This document shows, one piece after another, positions 13,583-22,044 of a stretch of 22,044 bases of DNA. The stretch's first letter is position 1. Each line of letters opens with the position of its first letter. The notes beneath the pieces were generated by a model, which saw only the letters and a program-made list of their open reading frames with translations, was not told the DNA's origin and did no database searches. Where the stretch lies: the NCBI GenBank assembly GCA_902388545.1, contig CABMPS010000009.1, positions 1 through 22,044 on the forward strand, in the 5' to 3' direction. The translations under genes and the position numbers were made by a program. This stretch comes from an uncultured Collinsella sp. (lineage in GTDB: Bacteria > Actinomycetota > Coriobacteriia > Coriobacteriales > Coriobacteriaceae).

Positions 13583-16470
13583 TCGAGGACGCGGTTTCGT
13601 CAGGAACGCCGCAGTTTGTCATCGACTCCTATGCCACGCTTGCCGACCGCGCCAAAACGCAGTCCTTCGGCCTTATCGAGGAAGATGTGATTGTCCTCGA
13701 TACCGAGACCACGGGTCTTTCGGTGCAGGACAACGAGCTGATCGAGATCTCGGCGGCCCGTCTTTCGGGCCGCGAGGTCATCGACCGCTTCGATACCTTC
13801 GTGCATCCCAAACAGCTGATTCCCGCCGAGATTACCGAGCTCACGAGCATTACAAATGCCGATGTGGCAGATGCCCCGTCGGCGGTTGAGGCCGTCGCCG
13901 CTCTCGCCGATTTTGTCGGTGGCTGCCCGGTGATCGCACACAACGCCACGTTCGACCGCTCGTTTATCGAGTCGGTCAAAGGCGGCGTCAACGTGAGCGA
14001 TATTTGGATCGATTCGCTGGCGCTGTCGCGCATCGCGCTTCCGCGCCTGGCCTCGCACAAGCTGTCTTTTATGGCCGATCTGTTTGGCTGTGACTCGGTG
14101 TCACACCGTGCCAATGCCGACGTCGACGCCCTGTGTGGCGTATGGCGCGTGTTGCTCGTGGCGCTCACCGACTTGCCCCAGGGCCTCATGGCGCGCCTAG
14201 CCGACATGCATCCGGACGTGCCTTGGTCCTATCGCCCTATCTTCTCGTTCTTGGCAGGGCAGAACCCTGGTTCTATCTTCTCCCTCAGCGCCGCTCGTGC
14301 TGACGTTCTCAAGGCCGATCGCGCCGACGATCGGGTGGACGCCGACGAACTGCCGGTCCTCAAGATGCCGAGTCGTGAGGAGATTGAGGCGGACTATGCG
14401 CCAGGTGGCCTGGTCAATCGCATGTATCCCACCTACGAGCCGCGTGATGAGCAGATCGCGATGGCGCTCGAGGTCCGCGATGCGCTGGTCACGGGCACTC
14501 ATCGTGTAATTGAGGCGGGCACAGGCGTCGGCAAATCGATGGCCTATCTGGTGCCTTTTGCCGAGGCAGCACGCCGTAACAACATCACGGTTGGTATTGC
14601 GACCAAATCGAACAATCTTGCCGACCAGCTCATGTACCATGAGCTGCCAAAACTTGCCGAGCAACTGAACGGTGGTCTGTCATTTTGCGCTCTCAAGGGG
14701 TATGACCACTATCCGTGCCTGCGCAAGCTCGAGCGCATGAGCCGCGGCCAGGTCGAGATCACCACCAAGCGCGATCCGGCGGACACGCTCACGGCGGTCG
14801 CGGTCATTATGGCGTACGTCTGCCAATCAGCCGATGGCGACCTCGACTCGCTCGGCATTCGGTGGCGCAGCGTCAACCGTCCCGACTTTACGACGGCCTC
14901 GCGCGAGTGTGCTCGTCGCCTCTGCCCGTTTTTCCCTGATAAATGTTTGGTCCACGGTGCTCGCCGTCGTGCGGCGCATGCCGATGTGGTGGTCACCAAC
15001 CATTCCCTGCTGTTCCGTAACGTCGCGGCCGAGGGCAGGATTTTGCCTCCGATTCGTCATTGGGTAATCGACGAGGCCCATTCCATCGAGCGCGAGGCGC
15101 GCCGTCAGTGGGCGCGCGTGGTGTCGGCGGACGAATCACGCGTCCTGTTCGAGCGCCTGGGTGGCTCGAGCACCGGCGCACTAAGCCAGGTTTCCCGTGA
15201 TTTGGCAACCTCCGAGGGCTCTACGCTCTATCTGGGCCTTACTGCCAAGGCGACGTCGACGGTTGCCCGCGCGAGCATGGCGATCGCCGGCGTGTTCGAT
15301 GGCGTTCGCGAGCTCGGCCGCCGTGCGCGTGGGGGTTATGACAATGCCAATCTATGGATTGGCCCCGAGCTGCGCGAATCTGACGACTGGCATGATTTCT
15401 TACAGTCGGCCTACACTGGCATCGACGCATTGGAACAAGCTGACAAGAGCGTCGACGCGCTGGTGCAAGCCGTCGCCGCCGACAAGCCAGAGGTTGTTGT
15501 CGACCTGGGTGATATCTCGCGCCGCCTGCACGAGCTGGCCGAGAACCTAAAACTCATCATTGATGGTACCGATGAACACTACGTGTATTCGCTGCAGGTC
15601 AATCGCAGGCTGCGTGCCGGCGGAGAGTCAATGACCGCAGAGCGCATCGACATTGGCGAGGCCTTGGCAACCGAGTGGCTGCCCGAGGTTCACACGGCTA
15701 TCTTTGCCTCGGCGACCATGACGGTGTCCAAAAGCTTTGAGCACTTTAACCATGCGGTCGGCCTTGATCGCATCGGTGCTTCAACGTCGTCATCGCTGCA
15801 CTTGGATTCGAGCTACGACTTCGATTCGAACATGGCTGTAGTCGTTGCGGGCGATATCCCCGATCCGCGCGATCGTGAGAGCTATCTTACGGCGCTCGAG
15901 CGCGTACTGGTCGACGCCCATCTTGCCATGGGCGGATCGGTGCTCACGTTGTTCACCAATCGGCGCGACATGGAGGACCTATACGCCCGCGTTGAGCCCA
16001 AGATGGCCCGTGCGGGTCTGGAGCTCAACTGCCAGCAGCGCAACTCATCTCCTCGTCGCCTGCGCGACCGGTTTATCAACGAACCGACCTCGTCGCTTTT
16101 TGCGCTCAAGGCCTTCTGGGAGGGGTTTGATGCCAGCGGCGAGACGCTGCGCTGCGTCATCATTCCCAAGTTGCCGTTCTCGAGCCCCACGGACCCGCTC
16201 TCGTGCGAGCGCAACCTGCGCGAAGACCGCGCATGGGCGCGCTATTCGCTGCCCGAGGCGGTGCTCGAGGTTAAGCAGGCCGCGGGGCGTTTGATTCGCT
16301 CGTCGACCGATAGCGGCGTGCTGATCTTGGCGGATCCTCGCCTGGTGACGAAGGGCTATGGCAAGAAGTTCTTAACGTCGCTGCCCACGAGCTCCTACCA
16401 GCGCATCGAATCGGCGCAGATCGGGCACTATCTACAGCTGTGGCGTGCACGCCACGAGCGGCGGCGCTAA
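13576..16470 (+). CDS. dinG: DnaQ-like exonuclease fused to DinG/XPD-type Fe-S helicase
   Basis: 964 aa. Residues ~36-200 form a DEDDh 3'-5' exonuclease: DTETTG (42-47; D42, E44), HNATFD (122-127; D127) and HRANADVD (177-184; H177, D182). Residues ~285-960 form a superfamily-2 helicase: Walker A GTGVGKS (315-321), DEAH (499-502), SATM and the QAAGRLIR motif VI. C381, C445, C450 and C457 are spaced 64, 5 and 7 apart, very close to the four Fe-S-binding cysteines of E. coli DinG. So unlike the Firmicutes DinG, which has the exonuclease but lacks the cluster, this protein appears to have both. The start overlaps the ddl stop by 7 bp. Its stop overlaps that of the convergent WYL gene. Likely role: unwinding and trimming of DNA structures such as R-loops in repair (family inference). 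Confidence 0.93.
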   Translation: MLIEDAVSSGTPQFVIDSYATLADRAKTQSFGLIEEDVIVLDTETTGLSVQDNELIEISAARLSGREVIDRFDTFVHPKQLIPAEITELTSITNADVADAPSAVEAVAALADFVGGCPVIAHNATFDRSFIESVKGGVNVSDIWIDSLALSRIALPRLASHKLSFMADLFGCDSVSHRANADVDALCGVWRVLLVALTDLPQGLMARLADMHPDVPWSYRPIFSFLAGQNPGSIFSLSAARADVLKADRADDRVDADELPVLKMPSREEIEADYAPGGLVNRMYPTYEPRDEQIAMALEVRDALVTGTHRVIEAGTGVGKSMAYLVPFAEAARRNNITVGIATKSNNLADQLMYHELPKLAEQLNGGLSFCALKGYDHYPCLRKLERMSRGQVEITTKRDPADTLTAVAVIMAYVCQSADGDLDSLGIRWRSVNRPDFTTASRECARRLCPFFPDKCLVHGARRRAAHADVVVTNHSLLFRNVAAEGRILPPIRHWVIDEAHSIEREARRQWARVVSADESRVLFERLGGSSTGALSQVSRDLATSEGSTLYLGLTAKATSTVARASMAIAGVFDGVRELGRRARGGYDNANLWIGPELRESDDWHDFLQSAYTGIDALEQADKSVDALVQAVAADKPEVVVDLGDISRRLHELAENLKLIIDGTDEHYVYSLQVNRRLRAGGESMTAERIDIGEALATEWLPEVHTAIFASATMTVSKSFEHFNHAVGLDRIGASTSSSLHLDSSYDFDSNMAVVVAGDIPDPRDRESYLTALERVLVDAHLAMGGSVLTLFTNRRDMEDLYARVEPKMARAGLELNCQQRNSSPRRLRDRFINEPTSSLFALKAFWEGFDASGETLRCVIIPKLPFSSPTDPLSCERNLREDRAWARYSLPEAVLEVKQAAGRLIRSSTDSGVLILADPRLVTKGYGKKFLTSLPTSSYQRIESAQIGHYLQLWRARHERRR

Positions 16471-17384
16471 AGCGGACAGACGAGGGTTTTTGCCATATCG
16501 CACAGACGCTTTGACAGGGCGGGGTCATCCAAGATGCGGATGGCTCCGCCCGCTGCGATTATCTGGCTCAGCAGCCAACGCTCGGAGCCGTAATGTACGG
16601 TTACCGTTGCCATGTCTGTCCCGCTGCGCTCGATTAGGGTGATGCCGGCCCAGTCCAGATGCTCCGCCATATCGAATGGCATCAAGAGCTTTGCGCTACG
16701 CTGCGTTCGGGCAAGGGAATCGTGGAGGGATGCAACGTCCGGTGCGTGAGGCACGACGGAGTCTTCCGTCAAGGCGAGTCCCTCGATTTTATCCATGCGA
16801 TAGGTGCGCTGCTCATCGACCGCGATGTCCCAGGCAATCAGATATGTTTGGTCGCCGTTTGCTGTAATGCGCAAGGGGTCGACCAGACGCTCGCGTGGCC
16901 GCGCATCGTCCATCGAGCGATACGAGATACGACAGCGAACGCCGTCCTGAATGGCGCAGCTCAGCTGCTGCCAGTGCGACCCGTGGTTGACGGTGTCAAA
17001 GACGTGCTGGTTATAGCCGAGCTCTTCGGGTAGAAGAGCATGTCGAATTCGAGCCGCCGCCTGGGGCTCGATCCCCAACGATTCAAGTTCGTGGTTGAGC
17101 ACAGCGCCCTCGGCGGCACTCAGGCGCAGCGGTAGTACACGCCCGGCGTCACCGGTGAGGACCACGCGCTCGCCGTGGCATTCGCAGATGATACGCGCAC
17201 CCGATTCTCGGTCCGCGAGCGTCGAGACGATCTCGAGAATCTCGTCGAACGACGCTCCCGTGATGTCAAAGCGACTGCAAATCTCGGTTCGTGTCATGCC
17301 GCTCTCGCCGGCGGCGTAGAGGGCCTCCATGATGTCGATGGCGCGCGAGAGCCTCTGCTCGCTGGTGAGTTTACGCACGGGCAT
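16467..17384 (-). CDS. WYL-domain transcriptional regulator (PafC-like)
   Basis: 305 aa from the ATG at 17384. An in-frame TTG 21 nt earlier is the alternative. Neither has an ideal Shine-Dalgarno: AAGGA lies 12 nt before the ATG. N-terminal helix-turn-helix (about 8-60: RAIDIMEALYAAGESGMTRTEICSRF), a middle region, a WYL domain (about 143-203: CRISYRSMDDARPRERLVDPLRI then YLIAWD and YRMDKIEGL) and a C-terminal WCX-like part. PafB and PafC of mycobacteria are a WYL pair that activates DNA-damage genes. Here too two WYL genes are adjacent and overlap (14 bp), next to a repair helicase. WYL domains can sense single-stranded DNA or nucleotides; the ligand here is unknown. Confidence 0.85.
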   Translation of the reverse strand: MPVRKLTSEQRLSRAIDIMEALYAAGESGMTRTEICSRFDITGASFDEILEIVSTLADRESGARIICECHGERVVLTGDAGRVLPLRLSAAEGAVLNHELESLGIEPQAAARIRHALLPEELGYNQHVFDTVNHGSHWQQLSCAIQDGVRCRISYRSMDDARPRERLVDPLRITANGDQTYLIAWDIAVDEQRTYRMDKIEGLALTEDSVVPHAPDVASLHDSLARTQRSAKLLMPFDMAEHLDWAGITLIERSGTDMATVTVHYGSERWLLSQIIAAGGAIRILDDPALSKRLCDMAKTLVCPL

Positions 17385-18393
17385 GCTCGTGCACCGTCCT
17401 TTCAATGAGGTGGTTCCACGCCTGCTTGAGCGATTTGGGGGCCATGGGCCTCATGCCGTCCATGGCGTGGGCCATGCAAAATGAGGCGGCGGCTTCAAGA
17501 TCGCGCACGTCAACGGTCCAAGTCCATCCCGAATCGGTGTGTGCGAGCTCACCTCGCCCGCGCGTGAGGCCGTTGATCATATCGATCTGCGTCTGCGGGG
17601 CGAACGAGAACGTAGCCGCAACGGGCGGGCGGTCGGCAAAATCGAATTCAAAGAACAGGTAGTCGCTGAGGTTGAAGTCCGCAGGGATAGCGTAGGCCTT
17701 TGAGGGGCGCCAAGCGCGAACGATACGGTCGCAGCGGAATGTCCTGATGTCGTCGGTGGCATTGTCGAGGCCGCAGAAGTACGCAACGCCCTCGCGCTCG
17801 AACATGCCGTAGACGCAGACGGTACGCTCTTTCTGCTCACCGCGTCCGTTCTGATATAAAAATCGCAGCGCGCATCGCTCGGCAAAGGCGCTCCATACCG
17901 CATCGACGGTGGGAGAGCGGCGGATCAGTGCTTCGTCTACCGCCGACACGCCGGTGAGGTAGGCAATCTTGGAACGAATATCGGCAAGCGGCGCGGCAAA
18001 AGTGGATGAGCCGGCCGCTATTGTCTGGTCGATAGCGTTGAGCAGAATATCGGCGTCGTCTGCGGTGATGAGGCCGCCTGCCGCAAACGTGTGCTCGCGG
18101 TCGATTGTCCATGAGCTTTCCTCGGTCTCCTGCGCGCCGGCGGGGCGAACCTCCTTGATTAAGATGCCACGCTCGAGCAGTTTGTCACGATCGCGCCGAA
18201 ACTTGCGCTTATCCGAGTCGATGTTGCCCGAGCCATATCCCAGGTCAGAATCCAAGACGATCTGCTCGGTCGTCAGCGGTTCGGGGGAGCTGCTGAGCAC
18301 AAAGAAAAGATTGAGGATACGCTGAGCCGTTTTATCGAAACTGGGCTCCGAATTCCCCTTTTTAATTGTCGCGGTCGCGTCGCTTGCCGTCAT
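17371..18393 (-). CDS. WYL-domain transcriptional regulator (PafB-like)
   Basis: 340 aa. N-terminal winged helix (about 20-80: TAQRILNLFFVLSSSPEPLT, then a DKRKFRRDRDKLLERGI recognition region), central helices and a WYL domain (about 165-230: LRFLYQNGRGEQKERTVCVYGM, YFCGLD, FRCDRIVRAW), followed by a C-terminal domain. ATG at 18393 has GAGGA 5 nt upstream. First gene of a two-gene operon with the second WYL protein. The pair resembles PafB-PafC by order and architecture, but the usual neighbour pafA (Pup ligase) is not in this window. Divergent from the large peptidase-like gene. Role as regulators of repair genes is inference. Confidence 0.85.
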   Translation of the reverse strand: MTASDATATIKKGNSEPSFDKTAQRILNLFFVLSSSPEPLTTEQIVLDSDLGYGSGNIDSDKRKFRRDRDKLLERGILIKEVRPAGAQETEESSWTIDREHTFAAGGLITADDADILLNAIDQTIAAGSSTFAAPLADIRSKIAYLTGVSAVDEALIRRSPTVDAVWSAFAERCALRFLYQNGRGEQKERTVCVYGMFEREGVAYFCGLDNATDDIRTFRCDRIVRAWRPSKAYAIPADFNLSDYLFFEFDFADRPPVAATFSFAPQTQIDMINGLTRGRGELAHTDSGWTWTVDVRDLEAAASFCMAHAMDGMRPMAPKSLKQAWNHLIERTVHEHARA

Positions 18394-18591
18394 AGAGTCC
18401 TCGCATGAGAAGGTGGTTTGCTGCCATGATTTTAGTCCGATATGGAGATTAGGCTATATCCTTGTCCGCTCGGGGCGTTAAGGTGGCCCGAATTCGGTCG
18501 TTTGCGCTCGCTCGGGGTATACTTTCGACTATATACGGTTCTAATGTGCATGCATTGGGCCTATTTGTCGGATTATGGATGTGGAGCGCAC

Positions 18592-21500
18592 ATGGCGAAC
18601 ACCCAGAACTATATTAACCACCTGCTGCAGAACACCGGCATCACGCCGGCATGCAGCGAAGAAGAGCGCTTGGCTGCCGAGGATATCGCTCAGATCTTCC
18701 GCAACCACGGCTTTGATCCCGAGGTTCAGGAGTTCAATGCCCCGGCGCCCAGCAGGTTGGCATTTGCCGTTACCGGTATTCTTGCGTTTGCCGGCGCCCT
18801 GCTGATGGGCATCGGCGGCGGCATCGGCTTGGTCGGCACCTTGCTGGCCATTGTCGGTGCCGTTCTTTACGTGCTCGAGCGCACGGGCCACCCCGTGGTT
18901 TCGCACCTGGGCAAGACGGGCGTGAGCCAAAATGTCATCGCCTACCACAAGGCCTCGGGCCCGCTCGCGTCTCCGCGCAACCGCCCGGTGGTCGTTGTCG
19001 CACACTACGACTCTCCCCGTGCTGAGCTGCTCGCCCGCGAGCCCTATGCTTCGTATCGTGCGCTCATCGCCAAGCTGTTGCCCGTTGCCACGGTTGCCCC
19101 TGCTGCCGTTGCCATCTTGCGTATCCTGCCGCTCCCCGGCGCGCTCAAGGTTCTGCTGTGGATTGTCGCGATCCTCGCTTCCCTCGTTGCGCTCGCCAAC
19201 GCGGCAAACATCATTTCTAACCGTTTTGTGCTTCCCTATACGTCCGGCGCAGTGTGCAACAAGTCTTCTGTCGCCGCTATGCTCGGCGTTATGGACAACG
19301 TTGCTCCCTTCCAGGGCGAAAACGAGTTTCCCGACGATGTTCCGTTCGATACCTATTTTGGGGAGCAGAAGCGTCGTGCCGAGGAGATGGCGCGCGCAGC
19401 AGCGGAGTATGCCGCGGCCCAACAGCAAAACGACTACGGCAACACCATCGAGTATGAAGAGCCTACCTACGCCGAGGACGAGTTCGGTCAGCCGATTGCT
19501 CCCGACGCTCAGACCGAGCCCGAACAGGGCGAGGCTTTCGACGAGCAGATCGAGGGCTTTGAGGGTGCGTCTGCCGACGAGACGCTGATTGGCGCCATCG
19601 TGCCCGAGGATCAGAATCAGGCTGTCCAGGCCGAAGAGTTCAATGACGAGGTTCCCACTGCCGAGCCGGCGGAGGAGCCTGTCGCGGCCGAGCCCGAGCC
19701 CAGGCTCTATCGCAATGCCGCCGGCAACATCCGCTTTGGTTCGGATGCCATCCGTGCGCTCGGAATGCTTCCCGAGTCCTGCACGCTCGATTACGAGGAA
19801 GGCGAGGAGCCGACGTTTGAGCCCGAGCCTGCCCCCGTCGTGACTGCATCTGCGCCCGTTGTCGCCGTGGATGATGAGTCTGCCGCGGTTGCCGCTGCCG
19901 TTGCCGAGCCCGAGGCGGTGTCCGCGATCGATCCCGCGGCAGGACTGGACATTTTGGCTCCCGCCGCGCCGGCGCAAGACGTTACGGACGAGCCTGACGA
20001 CGATTACGCTGAACAGCCGAGGCGCGTGTCTTACGAGAGCGATACTGATTTCTCGGCCGAGATTCCCGCGGCAACGCCCCATGCCGATATTGCATCCGCG
20101 TTCTCTTCGATTGGCGCCAGCGCTTCCAACTTCTTTAAGGGTGCGCTTGCAAAGGGCAGGAAATTTGTCGACGATTTCGAGGGGAAGCGCGCTGCCGCAC
20201 GCGAGGCTGCCGAGCAGGAGGCTATCGCTCAGCAGCAGGCAGCCGAGGCGGCACGTGAGCGCGCGGCGCAAGAGTTCGAGCAGAACGAGGCTATGCAGTC
20301 CGTGCCTGTCGACGCTGCCGAAGCTACGACGTCCTTTGAGTCCCAGCAGCCGGCGTCCGCGGATGTTGCTGAGGCGACGACGTCTTTCGGGGCTCAGCAG
20401 CATGTCGATAGCACCATGTCGTTTGATGCCGCGCAGTTCGATTCCACGATAACGTTTGAAAAGCAAGGCACCGCGATTGCCGAGCCCCTTCCTGTTTCCG
20501 ATGAGCAGGGCGACGCGGCAGACGATGACGAGCCCATTGATGCTGCCGAAATTCAGGATGCTGCCAAGGACGAGTCCGTCGAGGCCAACTCTGACGAAGA
20601 GCAATACGCGGCAGCCGATCAAGGTGATTCAACCGAGGTCGAGCAGGAGGAAGTGCCTGCGGTTTCCGAGGCTCCCGAGACAGATGGGTCGAGGCCTTAC
20701 TCCACGCAGATTTTCACCATGCCGATCCCGAGTGGTTCCGGTGCCACGGTTGCCGATGTCGCTCCCACTCAGGACGAAACGGTCGATTCCCTTATGGCCC
20801 AGATTTCCTCCCAAGCATCGCCGCGTCCGCAGATGAATGTTCCCGATCCGGCGTCGGCACCGTCGCCTGCACCCTCCTCGTCTCCGCTGGCTTCGGTCCC
20901 CGATCCGTCGCTGCCGTCGATGAAGCAGACAAACGTTGCGTCTCGCACGTCGCTGTTCGACCTTCCCGATCCCTCCGCACAGGTCAACGACCCCTTTGCT
21001 ACCGCTCAGGGTCCCGAACCCACATCGGCACCCGTTGCGCCTCCTATGCCCGTTGCGTCGGGCGCACAGCCGATCGAGACCATTTCGGCTCCCGCCCCTG
21101 CGGCACCTAAGTCTCGCAAGCGCGGCCTGGGCGGCCTGTTCGGTCGTAAAAAGAAAAACGAACAGGACAGCATGAGTGACTGGCTGGGCGTCGAAGACGA
21201 TTACGATGCCAAGAAGTCCGGTCGCGGCATCGGTTCGTGGGATAATTTCGAGGACGATAACGATGGCTGGAAGGGCGGCGCTACGTCTTCCGACGGCGCT
21301 TCTTCCGAAGATATGCTCTCGGCTGTCGCTTCTATGGGCGACGATGAGCTGCTCGGTCACGATATCTGGTTTGTGGCAACGGGCGCCTCGGATTGTGATG
21401 GCGCCGGTATGAAGGCCTTCTTGGCTTCGCATCGCGATAAGCTCCGCGGCGTCTTCTTCATCAATCTTGAATCCGTCGGCGCCGGTAGGCTTTCGGTGGT

Positions 21501-21789
21501 GACGGTTGAGGGCGAACAGCAGCTGCTCAAGGGCGATCGCCGCATCATGAACCTGGTCAGCAAGGTGTGCAAGTCGTTCCATGTCGATTGTGGCGCGCTC
21601 GAGATGCCCTATGCCAAGACCGATGCCTACGCCGCCCTCGAGGCGAGCCGCCGAGCCCTCACCATCGCCGGCGTGGACGGCACGCGTCTGGCTTGCGCTC
21701 GTACCGAGGACGACCTGCCCCACAATGTCAACCCGACGAACATTGCCACGGTATCCGAGGTCGTGACCGAGGTTATCCGCCGTTCGTAG
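18592..21789 (+). CDS. M28-peptidase-like membrane protein with ~690-aa acidic insertion
   Basis: 1065 aa from the ATG at 18592 (TGGAG 5 nt upstream; a start 150 nt earlier would add unlikely coding). Residues 1-50 look like the cytosolic N-terminus of an M28 aminopeptidase. Four hydrophobic segments: ~56-74, ~76-95, ~160-180, ~184-203. HYD (138-140) is the first M28 metal motif. The second, normally G-A-x-D-N-A-S-G, is SGAVCNKSS (218-226), with Cys222 for the bridging Asp. Then about 235-918 is low complexity, rich in Glu, Ala, Pro, Ser and Gln, with no recognisable fold. M28 resumes at 924: GASDCD (931-936) where Glu-Glu is expected, NLESVG (958-963) and LPHNVNP (1042-1048). Most ligands are changed, so it may be inactive as a peptidase or use other residues. 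Confidence 0.85.
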   Translation: MANTQNYINHLLQNTGITPACSEEERLAAEDIAQIFRNHGFDPEVQEFNAPAPSRLAFAVTGILAFAGALLMGIGGGIGLVGTLLAIVGAVLYVLERTGHPVVSHLGKTGVSQNVIAYHKASGPLASPRNRPVVVVAHYDSPRAELLAREPYASYRALIAKLLPVATVAPAAVAILRILPLPGALKVLLWIVAILASLVALANAANIISNRFVLPYTSGAVCNKSSVAAMLGVMDNVAPFQGENEFPDDVPFDTYFGEQKRRAEEMARAAAEYAAAQQQNDYGNTIEYEEPTYAEDEFGQPIAPDAQTEPEQGEAFDEQIEGFEGASADETLIGAIVPEDQNQAVQAEEFNDEVPTAEPAEEPVAAEPEPRLYRNAAGNIRFGSDAIRALGMLPESCTLDYEEGEEPTFEPEPAPVVTASAPVVAVDDESAAVAAAVAEPEAVSAIDPAAGLDILAPAAPAQDVTDEPDDDYAEQPRRVSYESDTDFSAEIPAATPHADIASAFSSIGASASNFFKGALAKGRKFVDDFEGKRAAAREAAEQEAIAQQQAAEAARERAAQEFEQNEAMQSVPVDAAEATTSFESQQPASADVAEATTSFGAQQHVDSTMSFDAAQFDSTITFEKQGTAIAEPLPVSDEQGDAADDDEPIDAAEIQDAAKDESVEANSDEEQYAAADQGDSTEVEQEEVPAVSEAPETDGSRPYSTQIFTMPIPSGSGATVADVAPTQDETVDSLMAQISSQASPRPQMNVPDPASAPSPAPSSSPLASVPDPSLPSMKQTNVASRTSLFDLPDPSAQVNDPFATAQGPEPTSAPVAPPMPVASGAQPIETISAPAPAAPKSRKRGLGGLFGRKKKNEQDSMSDWLGVEDDYDAKKSGRGIGSWDNFEDDNDGWKGGATSSDGASSEDMLSAVASMGDDELLGHDIWFVATGASDCDGAGMKAFLASHRDKLRGVFFINLESVGAGRLSVVTVEGEQQLLKGDRRIMNLVSKVCKSFHVDCGALEMPYAKTDAYAALEASRRALTIAGVDGTRLACARTEDDLPHNVNPTNIATVSEVVTEVIRRS

Positions 21790-21810
21790 ACGGAGCTCTA
21801 AGGAGTCAAC

Positions 21811-22029
21811 GTGTTTTCGTATATTAAGCGCCATTGGCCTGTCTACGTGATTTTGACCTTGATTGCCATTGCGTTAGGGTTTGGAGCTGCCTACATCGTG
21901 GGCGCGAAGGGCTCGACCCCCGCCTCCGCAATCAGCGAAGAGGTGGAGCAAGAACAGAGCACGGGTGCCGATGGGATTCCTGAGTCCGAGCAAGCAATCG
22001 TTGATGGTGGATCTTCGTCTGCAGAGTAG
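21811..22029 (+). CDS. Small single-pass membrane protein
   Basis: 72 aa starting at GTG 21811, with AAGGAG 5 nt upstream. Basic N-terminus (FSYIKRHW), one transmembrane segment about 10-31 (VYVILTLIAIALGFGAAYI), then an acidic Ser/Glu/Gly-rich tail (EEVEQEQ, ESEQ). The 21-bp gap puts it in an operon with the large M28-like protein, and the orientation could be N-in/C-out. No family recognised. An ATG directly after its stop (22030) is followed by only 15 nt before the window ends, so a further gene cannot be judged. Confidence 0.7.
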   Translation: MFSYIKRHWPVYVILTLIAIALGFGAAYIVGAKGSTPASAISEEVEQEQSTGADGIPESEQAIVDGGSSSAE

Positions 22030-22044
22030 ATGCGGCGATTTAAA

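Noticed and set aside
18565..18571. TTGTCGG resembling the start of the PafBC-dependent promoter motif
   Set aside because: The rest of the motif and a correctly spaced -10 are missing, and it lies in the leader of the M28-like gene.
18541..20622. 693-aa minus-strand ORF opposite the large M28-like gene
   Set aside because: Gly/Arg/Leu-rich antisense of an Ala/Glu-rich coding region, with no domain or ribosome-binding site; the plus frame has the M28 motifs.
22030..22044. ATG immediately after the last stop as a new gene
   Set aside because: Only five codons are visible and there is no good Shine-Dalgarno; cannot be judged from this window.
1..22044. Canonical TTATCCACA DnaA boxes, tRNA, rRNA, CRISPR, insertion sequences
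   Set aside because: Looked for on both strands by eye and not found; all long gaps are accounted for by origin, promoters or terminators.

Overview
The window is the replication-origin region of a fairly GC-rich bacterium. Gene order (dciA-like/recF/dnaN/dnaA on the minus strand; rpmH/rnpA/yidD/yidC/jag/rsmG/parA/parB on the plus strand), GTG/TTG starts with purine-rich Shine-Dalgarno sites, a PafBC-like pair of WYL regulators and a YidC without a signal peptide all suggest Actinomycetota. Class Coriobacteriia (Collinsella or a close relative) is my best guess; it is inferred from gene content and style, not from a database match.

Left arm (1-5896, all minus strand): a window-truncated DciA/DUF721 gene, recF and dnaN form one tight operon. 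A 238-bp gap follows that holds an 83% A+T stretch, five DnaA-trio units and DnaA-box-like 9-mers; it is the best oriC candidate. dnaA is the third and last gene of a second operon. The two genes before it encode a GHKL-type ATPase and a Gln/Pro-rich winged-helix protein. These two lie in the same reading frame and are separated by one amber codon, so they may be a single ~450-aa protein.

Centre (5897-11280): an intergenic region with phased DnaA-box-like repeats, then a strong promoter driving rpmH-rnpA-yidD-yidC-jag to a perfect terminator. Next come rsmG, three perfect parS sites, parA, parB and a small membrane protein, ending at another terminator. The rsmG-parAB segment is visibly poorer in GC than its surroundings.

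Right arm (11281-22044): rlmN (minus, own terminator) is divergent from ddl, which overlaps a DnaQ-exonuclease/DinG-type Fe-S helicase fusion. Convergent with that, overlapping at the stop codons, is a two-gene WYL-regulator operon. Divergent from it is a 1065-aa membrane protein with an M28-peptidase-like fold that is split by a ~690-residue acidic, disordered-looking insertion and lacks several canonical metal ligands. A 72-aa single-pass membrane protein follows.

The most interesting features are: (1) the amber-separated ATPase/winged-helix pair upstream of dnaA; (2) an apparent change of DnaA-box consensus to T-T-T-T-C-A-A-C-A, paired with an Asp-to-Asn change at the base-contacting residue of the DnaA signature; (3) the interrupted M28-like protein; (4) two copies of a 12-bp perfect palindrome bracketing the jag-rsmG-parAB block. 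No rRNA, tRNA, CRISPR, insertion sequence or prophage was seen.
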